Origin: Lolium rigidum
Taxonomy: Eukaryota > Streptophyta > Magnoliopsida > Poales > Poaceae
Direction of reading: 5' to 3'
Length of the DNA: 64,000 bases
NCBI RefSeq assembly: GCF_022539505.1
Contig: NC_061510.1
Location: forward strand, 93,636,292 to 93,700,291
A model generated the notes under the pieces. The model did no database searches. It saw only the letters and a list, made by a program, of their open reading frames with translations, and was not told the DNA's origin. How positions within the stretch are numbered: position 1 is the stretch's first letter; each line of letters opens with the position of its first letter. Positions 10,130 to 21,279 of the stretch are shown piece by piece. The translations under genes were made by a program, and so were the position numbers.

Positions 10130-12629
10130 GTAAAGCATATGAGATGAATGCAGCGATTCGAAGCAATGGTGAAGACAATGAGTAAACAAATGAATCATAT
10201 AGCAAAGACTTTTCATGAATAGTACTTTCAAGACAAGCATCAATAAGACTTGCATAAGAGTTACTCATAAAGCAATAAATTCTTAGTAAAGGCATTGAAG
10301 CAACACAAAGGAAGATATAAGTTTCAGCGATTTGCTTTCAACTTCAACATATTTATCTCATGGATAATTGTCAACACAAAGTAATATAACAAGTGCAATA
10401 GGTAAACATGTAAGAATCAATGCACACGGTTTGCACAAGTGTTTGCTTCTAAGATAGAAGGAATGGGTAAAGCGATCGAACAATAAAGTAGAAGATTGGC
10501 CCTTCGCGAGAGGAAGCATGGATTACTATATTTGTGCTAGAGCTTTTCATTTTGAAAACATAGAAACAATTTTGTCAACGGTAGTAATAAATCATATGTG
10601 TTATGTATAAGATATCCTATAAGTTGCAAGCCTCATGCATAGTATACCAATAGTGCTCGCACCTTGTCCTAATTAGCTTGGATTAACATGGATTATCATT
10701 GCATAGCATATGTTTCAACCAAGTGTCACAAAGGGTACCTCTATGCCGCCCTGTACAAAGGTCTAAGGAGAAAGCTCGCATTTGATTTCTCGCTTTTGAT
10801 TATTCTCAACTTAGACATCCATACCGGGACAACATAGACAACAGATAATGGACTCCTCTTTAATGCATAAGCATTCAACAACGATAAAATTCTCATAAGA
10901 GATTGAGGATTGATTGTTCAAACTGAAACTTCCACCATGGATCATGGCTTTAGTTAGCGGCCCAATGTTCTTCTCTAACAATATGCATACTCAAACCATT
11001 TGATCATGAAAATCGCCCTTACTTCAGACAAAACGAACATGCATAGCAACTCACATGATATTCAACAAAGGTATAATAGTTGATGGCGTCCCCAGAAACA
11101 TGGTTATCGCTCAACAAGCAACTTACTAAGAAATAAGATGCATAGCTACATATTCTTCACCACAATAGTTTTTAAGGCTATTTTCCCATGAGCTATATAT
11201 TGCAAAGACAAATGATAGAATTTTAAAGGTAGCACTCAAGTAATGTACTTTGGAATGGCAGAGAAATACCATGTAGTAGGTAGGTATGGTGAACACAAAT
11301 GGCATAGTATTTGGCTCAAGGATTTGGATGCACGAGAAGAATTCCTCTCAATACAAGGCTAGGCTAGCAAGGTTGTTTGAAGCAAACTCAAGTATGAAAC
11401 GGTGCAGCAAAACTCACATATGAACATATTGTAAGCGTTATAAGACTTTACATCGTCTCCTTGTTGTTCAAACACCTTAACCAGAAAATATCTAGACTCT
11501 AGAGTCCAATCATGCAAACCAAATTTTAACCAGCTCTATGTAGTTCTTCATTAATAGGTACAAAGTACATGATGCAAGAGCTTAAACATGATCTATATGA
11601 GCACAACAATTGCCAAGTATCAAATTATTCAAGACATTATACCATTTACCACATGCGGCATTTTCCGTTTCCAACCATATAACAATGAACGAGGTAGTTC
11701 AACCTTCGCAATGAACATTAAGAATGAAGCTAAGAACATATGTGTTTATACGAAACAGCGGAGCGTGTCTCTCTCCCAAACAAAGAATGCTAGGATCCGA
11801 TTTTATTCAAACAAAAACAAAAAAAATAGACGCTCCAAGTAAAGCACATAAGATGTGACGGAATAAAATATAGTTTCACTAGAGGTGACCTGATAAGTTG
11901 TCGATGAAGAAGGGATGTCTTGGGCATCACCAAGCTTAGATGCTTGAGCCTTCTTAAAATATGCAGGGATGAACCACGGGGGCATCCCCAAGCTTAGACC
12001 TTTCACTCTTCTTGATCATATTGTATCATCCTCCTCTCTTGACTCTTGAAAACTTCCTCCACACCAAACTCAAAACAATCTCATTAGAGGGTTAGTGCAT
12101 AATTGAAAATTCATATATTCAGAGGTGACATAATCATTCTTAACACTTCTGGACATTGCACAAAGCTACCGAAAGTTAATGGAACAAAGAAATCCATCAA
12201 ACATAGCAAAACAGGCAATGCGAAATAAAAGGCAGAATCTGTCAAAACAGAAGAGTTCGTAAAGACGAATTTTTTAGAGGCGCCAGACTTGCTCAGATGA
12301 AAATGCCCAAATTGAATTAAAGTTGCGTACATATCTGAGGATCATGCACGTAAATTGGCAGATTTTTATAAATTTTCTACAGCAGGGGCGTCTCAATTTC
12401 GTGACAGCAAGAAATCTGTTCCTGCGCAGTAATCCAAATCTACTATTGACTTTACTATCAAAGACTTTACTTGGCACAACATGCAATAAAATAAAGATAA
12501 GGAGAGGTTGCTACAGTAGTAACAACTTCCAAGACTCAAATATAAAACAAAGGTGCAGAAGTAAAATAATGGGTTGTCTCCCATAAGCGCTTTTCTTTAA
12601 CGCCTTTCAGCTAGGCGCGAAAGTGTGAA
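10130..12629 (-). other. Non-coding 3' region of element A
   Basis: About 2.5 kb without a supported gene, between the protease stop and the LINE insertion. It is homologous along its length, in opposite orientation, to 51036-53643 in D and, with divergence, to parts of 58361-60919 in C. Short conserved items include two AAGCTTGG-type purine tracts (reverse complement, about 11925-11995) and the paired hairpins at 12569-12617. Conservation of a long untranslated tract between three copies suggests a cis function or simple shared ancestry. Confidence 0.7.
12569..12617 (-). other. Paired hairpins after the protease stop (A)
   Basis: On the minus strand, CGCCT/AGGCG (loop AGCTGAA; arms at 12613-12617 and 12601-12605) is followed by ATGGG/CCCAT (loop AGACAA; arms at 12580-12584 and 12569-12573). 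Both hairpins recur with the same sequence in D (51049-51097) and C (58374-58422), shortly after the gag-protease stop codon. Confidence 0.55.
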
Positions 12630-14736
12630 TCAAGTGTTATCAAGAGACGAAGCATCAACATCATAATTTGTTCTAATAATAGAATCATAAGGTAACTTCA
12701 TTCTCTTTCTAGGGAAGTGTTCCATACCTTTCTTGAGAGGAAATTGATATTTAATATTACCTTTCTTCATATCAATGGTAGCACCAACAGTTCGAAGAAA
12801 AAGTCTTCCCAATATAATGGGACAAGATGCATTGCATTCAATATCCAAGACAACAAAATCAACGGGGACAAGGTTATTGTTAATCATAATGCGAACATTA
12901 TCAATCCTCCCCAAAGGTTTCTTTATAGCATTATCAGCAAGATTAACATCCAAATAACAATTTTTCAGTGGTGGCAAGTCAAGCATATCATAAATTTTCT
13001 TAGGCATAACAGAAATACTTGCACCAAGATCACATAAAGCATTACAATCAAAATCATTGACCCTCATCTTAATGATGGGCTCCCAACCATCTTCTAACTT
13101 CCTAGGAATAGAAGTTTCAAGTTTTAGTTTCTCTTCTCTAGCTTTTATGAGAGCATTTGTAATATGTTTTGTAAAGGCCAAATTTATAGCACTAGCATTG
13201 GGACTTTTAGCAAGTTTTTATAAGAACTTTATAACTTTAGAGTGTGACAATCATCAAAATCTAAACCATTATGATCTACAGCAATGGGATCATTGTCCCC
13301 AATATTTTAAAAAAATTCGCAGTTTTATCACAAACAGTTTCAGCAGTTTTAGCAGTTTCAGGCAATTTCGCACGCTTTGCACTAGGAGTAGAAACATTGC
13401 CAGCACCAATTATTTTACCATTGATAGTAGGGGGTGTAGCAACATGTGAAGCATTATCATTACTAGTGGTGGTAATAGTCCAAACTTTAGCTACATTATT
13501 CTCTTTAGCAAGTTTTTCGTTTTCTTCTCTTTCCCACCTAGCATGCAATTCAGCCATCAATCTAATATTTTCATTAATTCAAACTTGGATGGCGTTTGCT
13601 GTAGTAACAATTTTATTATCATTATCCTTATTAGGCATAACTTTCAATTTTAAAAGATCAACATCAGAGGCAAGTCTATCAACCTTAGAAGCAAGAATAT
13701 CAATTTTATCAAGCTTTTCCTCAACAGTATTTGTTAAAAGCGGTTTGTGTACTAATAAATTCTTTAAGCATGGCTTCAAGACCAGGGGTACACTCCTATT
13801 ATTGTTGTATGAATTCCCATAAGAATTACCATAACTATTACCATTAGCAGAAGGATATGGCCTATAGTTGTTACCAGAATTATTCCTATAAGCATTGTTG
13901 TTGAAATTATTATTTTTAATGAAGTTCACATCAACATGTTTTTCTTGGGCAACCAATGAAGCTAAAGGAACATTATTAGGATCAACATTAGATCTACCAT
14001 TCACAAGCATAGACATAATAGCATCAATCTTATCACTCAAGGAGTAGGTTTCTTCAACGAGAATTTACCTTCTTACCTTGTGGAGCTCTTTCCGTGTGCC
14101 ATTCAGAGTAATTTGTCATCATATCATCAAGAAGCTTTGTTGCCGCCCCCAAAGTAATGGACATAAAGGTACCTCCAGCATCTGAATCCAATAGGTTCCG
14201 CGAAGAAAATTCAATCCTGTATAAAAGGTTTGGATGATCATCCAAGTAGTTCGTCCATGGGTAGGGCAATTCTTCACCAAAGATTTCATTCTCTCCCATG
14301 CTTGAGCAACATGTTCATTATCTAATTTCTTAAAGTTCATTATGCTACTTCTCAAAGATATAATTTTAGTGGGAGGATAATATCTACCAATAAAAGCATC
14401 CTTACATTTAGTCCATGAATCAATACTATTTCTAGGCAGAGATAGCAACCAATCTTTAGCTCTTCCTCTTAAGGAGAAAGGAAACAATTTTAACTTTATA
14501 ATGTCACCATCTACATCCTTATACTTTTGCATTTCACATAGTTCAACAAAGTTATTAAGATGGGCAGCAACATCATCAGAGCTAACACAGAAAATTGCTC
14601 TCTCATAACAAGATTTAGTAAAGCAGGTTTCAAAGAATTCTGCTGTAGTAGCAGGTGGAGCAATAGGTGTGCATAAGAAATCATTATTATTTGTGCTAGT
14701 GAAGTCACACAACTTAGTATTCTCAACAGTACCCAT
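12630..14736 (-). pseudogene. Gag-protease of element A, frameshifted
   Basis: The start is the ATG at 14736 (MGTVENTKLCDFTSTNNN), after the LTR and primer site. The gag part holds the conserved retrotransposon-gag block with GRAKDWLLSLPRNSIDSWTK (about 14420-14480), then an Asn/Tyr-rich linker (about 13800-13920). The C-terminal part is a retropepsin-type domain with the DLGASISVMP active-site motif (about 13000-13030) and an Ile-Ile-Leu-Gly block. The frame changes at several places (near 14290, 14050, 13570, 13270), so it is dead. No polymerase follows. The protein would form the particle and process it; reverse transcriptase and integrase would have to come from another element. Confidence 0.85.
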
Positions 14737-14963
14737 TTTAGCAGTAGTAAATAAAGCAAACTAAATAAAGTAAATGCAAGTAACTATTTTTTTTTGTGTT
14801 TTCAATATAAAGAACAAGACAGTAAATAAAATAAAACTAGCAACTAATTTTTTTGTGTTTTTGATATAAGAGCAAACAAAGCAGTAAATAAAGTAAAGTA
14901 AAGCAAGACAAAAACAAAGTAAGAGATTGGATGTGGGAGACTCCCTTGCAGGCGTGTCTTGAT

Positions 14964-14982
14964 CTCCCCGGCAACGGCGCCG
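14964..14982 (-). other. Primer binding site of element A (tRNA-Asp type)
   Basis: On the minus strand the sequence is CGGCGCCGTTGCCGGGGAG, one mismatch from TGGCGCCGTTGCCGGGGA, which is complementary to the 3' end of plant tRNA-Asp(GUC). It lies about 11 nt inside the 5' LTR, as in C and D. Confidence 0.8.
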
Positions 14983-14993
14983 TGAAAAATCCT

Positions 14994-15757
14994 TGTTGTT
15001 GGCGTGGTAGTAGTTAACACACGTCCGTTGGGAACCCCAAGAGGAAGGTGTGATGCGTACGACGAGCGAGTTTTCCCTCAGTATGAAACCAAGGTTATCG
15101 AACCGGTAGGAGTCAAGGAACACGTGAAGGTTGTTGGTGACGGAGTGTAGTGCGGCGCAACACCAGGGATTCCGGTGCCAACGTGGAACCTGCACAACAC
15201 AATCAAAATACTTTGCCCCAACGTAACAGTGAGGTTGTCAATCTCACCGACTTGCTGTAAACAAAGGATTAGATGTATAGTATGGAAGATGATGTTTGTT
15301 TGCGGAGAACAGTAAAGAACAATTAAAGTAGATTGTATTTCAGATGTAAACAATGGACCGGGGTCCACAGTTCACTAGTGGTGTCTCTCCCATAATATAA
15401 ATAGCATGTTGGGTGAACAAATTACAGTTGGGCAATTGACAAATAAAGAAGGCATAACAATGCACATACATATATCATGATGAGTACTATGAGATTTAAT
15501 CGGGGCATTACGACAAAGTACATAGACCGCTATCCGACATGCATCTATGCCTAAAAAGTCCACCTTCGGGTTATCATCCGAACCCCTTCCAGTATTAAGT
15601 TGCAAACAACGGACAATTGCATTAAGTATGGTGCGTAATGTAATCAACACAAATATCCTTAGACAAAGCATCGATGTTTTATCCCTAGTGGCAACAACAC
15701 ATCCACAACCTTAGAACTTTCTGTCACTGTCCCAGATTCAATGGAGGCATGAACCCA
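14994..15757 (-). repeat. Truncated 5' LTR of element A
   Basis: Matches 6623 to about 7389 of the 3' LTR with few differences and then stops abruptly at 15757. The remaining roughly 830 bp of the LTR are missing and are not found on the other side of the following LTR fragment. Confidence 0.85.
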
Positions 15758-16440
15758 GGTTCGGGGCCCTCCATGAGGTAAAACCCTTACGTCCTGCCTG
15801 TCTGTTCTTTGATTATGATGAAAACAGGTTACAATGGGGTGCCGAATAGTTCGGNNNNNNNNNNNNNNNNNNNNNNNNNNNNNNNNNNNNNNNNNNNNNN
15901 NNNNNNNNNNNNNNNNNNNNNNNNNNNNNNNNNNNNNNNNNNNNNNNNNNNNNNGGGGCCGGCCAACCCAAGACCACAAGCTGGCCGCCCCTTGAAGTGG
16001 CCGGCCACCCCTCCCAAACCCTAGCCGCCCCCTCTCCTCCATATCTCCCGCGTAGCTTTAGCGAAGCTCCGCCGAGTTCTCCACCGCCACCGACACCACG
16101 CCGTCGTGCCGTCGGATTCAAGAGGAGCTACTACTTCCGCTGCCCGCCGGAACGGGAGGTGGACGTCGTCTTCATCAACAACCGAACGTGTGACCGAGTA
16201 CGGAGGTGCCGCCCGTTCGTGGCGCCGGAACCGATCGTGATCAAGATCTTCTACGCGCTTTTGCAAGCGGCAAGTGAACGTCTACCGCAGCAACAAGAGC
16301 CTCATCTTGTAGGCTTTGGAATCTCTTCAAGGGTGAGACTCGATACCCCCTCGTTGCTACCGTCTTCTAGATTGCATCTTGGTTTGGATTGCGTGTTCGC
16401 GGTAGGAAATTTTTTGTTTTCTATGCAACGTCATCCTACA
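15758..16440. mobile_element. LTR fragment of another retrotransposon, gapped
   Basis: The sequence differs from the A/C/D family. It ends CATCCTACA at 16440, the form of an LTR end. The last 170 bp match, in reverse complement, the fragment at 58807-58970. A 100-N gap interrupts it at 15855-15954, so its true length and structure are unknown. Open frames in it that cross the gap are not real. Confidence 0.6.
15855..15954. other. Assembly gap (100 N)
   Basis: Exactly 100 undetermined bases, the usual placeholder for a gap of unknown size. Sequence on the two sides may not be adjacent in the genome. Confidence 0.99.
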
Positions 16441-17333
16441 AATGTGCCACCGCTCCTCGTCTAACTCCGGTGTATAAACTGGGAGTCCGCGCATCGCCCC
16501 CTCACACAACCCTAGCTCCCCACATCCACAACCTAGCGCCGCCCCTCCATAATCCAAGAAATGCCCTCCACCTTCTTCTCAATGCTCCATGACGGGTTCC
16601 AGGGGCTGCAGCCGCAGACGTGGCCGCCACGACCTGGTAGCTGTAGGGGTGTCATGGTGGATCGACTGCACGCTCGCCGTCATCTACGGAGGAGACAGAG
16701 TTCTTCCACAACATGGAGTTCTTCAAGTCTGTCGTCCTCATCAATGAGGACCCTTTCGGCAAAAAGAGGATCTCGGAGAAGTTCGCACGATTTCTCGACA
16801 GCAAGGAGTTGGGAGGGGTGCAACTGCGGGAAGCCAGCTAAGATTTTTTTTTTCGGTGGCTCATCGAGGTCCTATTCGACCAATAAGGCCAGATGTACGT
16901 ACACACTGGCTGGGAGAAGTTCACCTGCGCCCACAACCTAGAGGTCAGCTGCTTGATGAGCTTCTTGTACGGAGACGCCACCGACAGTGAAGGTGTTCGA
17001 GGACACATCGTGCCGCGGACACTGCCACAGCAACGACGACATCGGCGTAAGCGAGGACGACGAAGATGAGAAGAAGCCTCTAGTTTAGGTTTCGAACCGA
17101 TAGAAAGATGTTCGACGATGGTCGTTTATGTTTTATTTCTATTTTATTCTATGTAAGCAATGGAATCATAAATAAATTATGAAAATTTTGTTTAAAAAAT
17201 ATATTTGGAGCCGTGTTTGGCGGACACAGCTGGGAACAGACGCCCCCCAAATATAGCACCACCAAGCGGCGTTTCCCATTAAGCCGATCCGACGTTTTTG
17301 TCGGATGCCGTTTGAAATACGCGACTGGCAATG
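16441..17333 (+). mobile_element. Right part of a Harbinger-like element with gene fragment
   Basis: The right terminus reads CGCGACTGGCAATGCTC (ending about 17334), close to the CGCGACTGGAGATGCTC end of the element at 126-1896, with subterminal CCCCCCAAA as in that element. The left terminus is missing, presumably lost at the junction with the LTR fragment at 16440. It carries a B3-like gene fragment on the plus strand. Confidence 0.55.
16713..17088 (+). pseudogene. Captured B3-domain-like gene fragment
   Basis: An ATG at 16713 opens a frame starting MEFFKSVVLINEDPFGKK and reaching a TAA at about 16840. After a T-run, other frames carry VLFDQ-, YVHTGWEKF- and HNLEVSCLM-like pieces, then an acidic C-terminus ending in TAG at 17086-17088. 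The order (FFK start, GVQLREA, GWEKF, a single-domain length of about 110 residues) resembles plant B3 DNA-binding domains, a link made from general family knowledge. A premature stop and frameshifts make it non-functional. It lies inside the Harbinger-like remnant, so it was probably captured. Confidence 0.45.
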
Positions 17334-17593
17334 CTCATGGACCAGGATTTTGATCTTGGCTCCTGCGTTACGGAAGCTCTTATTATGTGCAGCATTGTAG
17401 AAAATGATGAAAGGTGCGTCGTTCGGCAGGAATTTTTTTCATTTCGACTTCTAGCAGTTACTGATTTACATGGTGAACCTAACATATTTCGCCGGGAATC
17501 ATCCATGATCCGAGCATGGAGAAGGGTTCTTGTTCAGGAATGGGCTGCTAGCCCATATCAGAAACATTCTCTACTTATTCAGAACTTTCTACT
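17334..17593. other. Downstream flank of the permease gene
   Basis: Sequence between the Harbinger-like remnant and the stop codon of the minus-strand permease gene. It should contain the gene's 3' UTR and polyadenylation site. I cannot place a specific poly(A) signal with confidence. Confidence 0.4.
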
Positions 17594-20390
17594 CTAGCTA
17601 GCCCATGAGAGGAGATACGTGTTAAAACTGAGCAAGTCTTGGAAGATTTGCTGGAAGACCATGAGCACAGAGAACACCCCCATCCCGACCAGTACAGGTT
17701 TCGCACTAGTGAAGCTCGCTTTTTGCTTGATTTCCTTAGATGTTTCTACTGCTTCTGCAAGATCAGCTTTTTGGTCAGATAACTTGGAACCAATAGACCA
17801 GGCCATCAGCGGAGGGAGAACACCATACAAGATGGTCATGCAGTAGCCGCCCTGAACATGTGGAAATCAGACAGGCAGGTTATTACTGATAAGTTGTAGT
17901 AGCAAGGCACTTTGCTTATGTGTTACTCCTGCCAAAATGGAGCCCATGCTTTGATGTGTGCTTACTGCAATGTCAGTAGCTATGGAGAAGGAGTCCGGGA
18001 CAGCAGCCGCTATCAGAACGGTTGGGACAACCACGGCCCCAGTGGCAACGTAACTGAGCCTGTTGCTTTCCAGCAGTGTTTTCCAACCAAGATGACTCGA
18101 TCCATCTTCCTCGTGGACGTCTTGGTTGATCTTTTCGTCCTCGGTTGAGAAGGCTAGGTTGGTCATCTGCTCGACGAAGAACTGCGAGGCGCCGAGCAGT
18201 GTCCCGATGAGCGACGTCCCGACAGCGAGGAGCGAGAACGTCTCCACCACCATGTAGCCCCATCTGCAAGAGAACCGCCCACATGATTCGCCGGTTCAAT
18301 GCCTCCAGCGTCATCCAGCTGAGAGACCGCTGACAGATGGATCGAACAAGTACAGCCATGTTCTCTGGGCGAACTTGCTTACTCTGTCTTGATCATGTCC
18401 AGAATGGCAAACCCGTTGAGATCTGTGGAGAGGCCCAGCGCGATGTCGTCCCACACGAGCAGCGACAGCAGTGGCACGAGGCTCCCGACGATGATCGAGA
18501 GCCGGATCCTCGCGAGGTCCCCTTCCAGGTACGCGCATATCACTGTGACATCAGATCAGCAATGTTCAGTACGGGGTTATCTGGCTGGCTTTCTAGAAGG
18601 TGAACATCTGTAATTCTGTATGTACCTGGTGCGATGTCGTGGTAGACGAGAGTGAAGATGATCACCGGGAGTGTTGCGGGAAGCTGCTCCCAGTGGGTGT
18701 TGGCTGGCAGGCCAAGGCCACCGCCCAACGCTACGGCCGAGACTTCAATCGTTAGCAGCAACCCTGCAGTAATAGACAGATCATGATGATACATACTACC
18801 TGTACAGCACTAGCAGCACTAGTGATGTGATACTGGGGAAATGTTCAGAGTCTTCAGACTGCAGAGCAAACAACAACGTGCTCGAAGCAAGATTTCCTGT
18901 CCTGGCTCCGTCGTGTGTGTTAATGCAGATCCACTAAAACAGTTGATGCATACTGGCTGTTAATGGAAATGACAACCTCACATACTACACTGGTAGGCAG
19001 TAGCCGTTGCCCGTTACTACGTGCTGTGAGAAACCAGTAGTACAGTACTCGTAAAGTACCTATCATGAAGAAGGTGAGCAGCTGGTTCACTTGCGCGGTG
19101 ACGCCCGTGCCTCCCGCGGCGATGAGGAGCGCGACGGCTGCGGTGAATGCGCCGCCGGAGAAGGGCTCGGGCACGCCGATCACGCGGGCGAGCACCTCGC
19201 CGGATTTCGACGTGTATGCGATCATGGACGTGTAGGACAGGAATAGGTAGGCTGTGGCGGCCAGGTTCCCTCCCCACTCGCCCAGCGTCTCCTGCGCCAT
19301 GCTCTTCATTGATATCACCTCCAGCCCTCCGCCGCCGTCGTCTCCATCTTTCTTCTGCTTCCGGCGCAGGTGGACGTTGATCTCGGCGAGGAGGAGCGCT
19401 TCGGCCACCAGGAAGGCCCAGCAGGTGACCATGCACACGGCGCTTGGAACGAAACCCTGTCAATTGCCGTAGCAGTATTAACTAAAACTTTGTGTTGACA
19501 TACTGCATTCGTTCAGAAATTGTACTGCTTTACTGTTTAATCCATGCGAGTAATAAGCGAGCGAAGTTAGCTGGCAGTATTTGGTGAATGCAGTTATCTG
19601 TTCTACTATTTCTGGGCACTGTATTTCGAGATCGTGAGGTCTAAAGTTGGGACAATTTAGGCAGACAAAGATTGATCCTGCCAGCCAAAAATGATGAACG
19701 AGGCACCGATTGAATGCACGCAGCGACTCAGGCACATCGGCGCCAATTGGTTATGCTGAGCGGGTACATGTGGCTGTTTTCAGATGTGTTCATTGCAACT
19801 TCCCTATGGGGGCAATTCACTGTCCTGATAGAGGGTGGTAGATGCGCCATTACTCCATAACATCCTGCCCTTGTAGGGGTCCTTGAAGGTGGAGTGGTGT
19901 CGACGAGCCCCAAAAGGACAACTCAATAACAGCGGTTTCGACATTTCACTTTACTACTCACGGAATTTACTGGCGTCCGTGTTTGGCTGCCAGTGAAATT
20001 CTCTTTGCCACCGTCGGCAGAGCAGAGGGAAGAGAAACTCACCGCGGGTGCTGTGCTCTGCGGCACGGCGAGGATGCCGGACCCGATGCTCGTGCCGACT
20101 ATGAGCGCGACGGCTCCAGCCACGGTCCCTCTCTTCGCGCCACCCGTCGCCGACGCTGCTCCGACGACGTCCTGTCGCGGCGGCGCTGCTTGCTCCCCAT
20201 CTCCTATCCCCGGGCCACCGCCCGCTCTCACCACGACGGCCCGGGCCGTCTCGCCCGGAGCGACGCTGCACCGACTGCCACCGCGGCAGCTAAAGCTTGT
20301 GGATACGCGCGGTGCTCGGCAGCTGGAGGGTACTTGGCGGTGGAGCTTCGCCGGGCAGTAGCGCGCGCGCCTGGTGACGACGCCCTGCAT
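17594..20390 (-). CDS. Aromatic amino-acid permease (Trp/Tyr permease family), probably plastid
   Basis: Six exons on the minus strand: 20390-20043, 19456-19060, 18763-18626, 18542-18383, 18263-17966 and 17851-17594 (stop TAG 17594-17596). All five introns are GT-AG. Exon lengths sum to 1599 bp, giving an unbroken 532-residue protein. The first ~80 residues are Arg/Ser/Gly-rich and lack acidic clusters, like a chloroplast transit peptide. The mature part has the family opening GTSIGSGILAVP in the first membrane segment and about eleven hydrophobic segments in all, as expected for the hydroxy/aromatic amino acid permease family (tyrosine-specific transport protein-like in plants). It would carry tyrosine or tryptophan across a membrane, probably the plastid envelope. 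It is the only intact host-type gene in the window, isolated between transposons. The ATG at 20390 is the first in frame and gives the transit-like leader. Confidence 0.88.
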
Positions 20391-21119
20391 CCAGGAGCTA
20401 TCTGGTTCGTGAACTCGGGATGGCTAATGGCTTGATGACAGATTGAGAAGGGGATTCTGGAGTCGATCTAGTGGCGGTATATTGAGCTCATCACTGGAGT
20501 GGCCTGTGAAATGAATATACCGCGCGTCCAAGGAATCTGGATTCCGATTGTTGGCTGCGGTCGTCGTCTGCCGAAAAGATGGAATCTTTGAAGCTGTGGT
20601 GCAGAGAGCGTGAGCATAGGGCACGGCTGCTCGGAGATTCTGGACCGTGCATGTCTCGATTTTGGTAGCGTACGAAAAATGATACAGTAGGATATTTTTG
20701 AGTGACTAATTCTCACATGACTAACAGCAAACTTAATTCTGACTTTTCGGTCAGATGATTTCATCAAACTTCAGCTCCAACTCGTTTTGCAACATATAAC
20801 TAACATTAAACTTAAAGTAGTTCAACGGTTTATACTCCGTATGATTTTACTCGGTTGCAAACCATGTTGCAAGTACTCCGTAGTAAATATGGGGAGTTGT
20901 AAAATCTCAGTTGCAACCTCGTGTGCAACAATAAAAATCTCAGTTACAATTTAGATAGAACAAATCACGGTGCAATCCAATAATATAGGAGTGGCATTAG
21001 AAACATGAAGGACACGATTAAGATTTACTGGCTTAGACGGTGGAGTAGGTAGAAGTGCATGATCAATATTATGAATACGCATGCCTATACCATTTGCCAC
21101 ATAAACTTGATCGGTGTCG
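20391..21119. other. Upstream region of the permease gene
   Basis: Should hold the permease promoter and 5' UTR on its left side. Beyond about 20770 it becomes AT-rich with repeated GTTGCAAC-like words (about 20850-20930). I find no gene or clear transposon termini. The right limit is the T-run of the LINE's 3' end. Confidence 0.4.
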
Positions 21120-21279
21120 TTTTTTTCTTTTTCGAAATGGGGGCTGACCCCGGCCTCTGCATCAATCGATGCACGCAGCCCTCTTTTATTACCCAGATAA
21201 CATAATCTTTAGTTTTACAATTCACGAATCACAAAGCGTGTACACAAAAACTAGCCAATGAAAAATAAGAGAGACTCGC

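Larger units (their letters stand above)
6623..15757 (-). mobile_element. Gag-protease LTR retrotransposon A, 5' LTR truncated
   Basis: Minus-strand LTR retrotransposon. Its 3' LTR is on the left (about 6623-8224), followed by a long non-coding 3' region (8225-12629, including an inserted LINE), a gag-protease frame (12630-14736), a tRNA-Asp-type primer binding site (14964-14982) and a truncated 5' LTR (about 14994-15757). No reverse transcriptase, RNase H or integrase is seen, so it is a non-autonomous member of the same family as elements C and D. The 5' LTR breaks off at 15757, where unrelated LTR sequence begins, so no target duplication can be read. The left boundary is uncertain by 3 bp (6623 or 6626). 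Confidence 0.85.

Noticed and set aside
15659..16121. Open frames crossing the N run
   Set aside because: They depend on undetermined bases in the 100-N gap and on LTR sequence; there is no real coding evidence.
20770..21000. A second copy of the AT-rich GTTGCAAC-word sequence near 2650, as a named MITE
   Set aside because: The words are similar, but I could not define termini or a target duplication, so no element is called.
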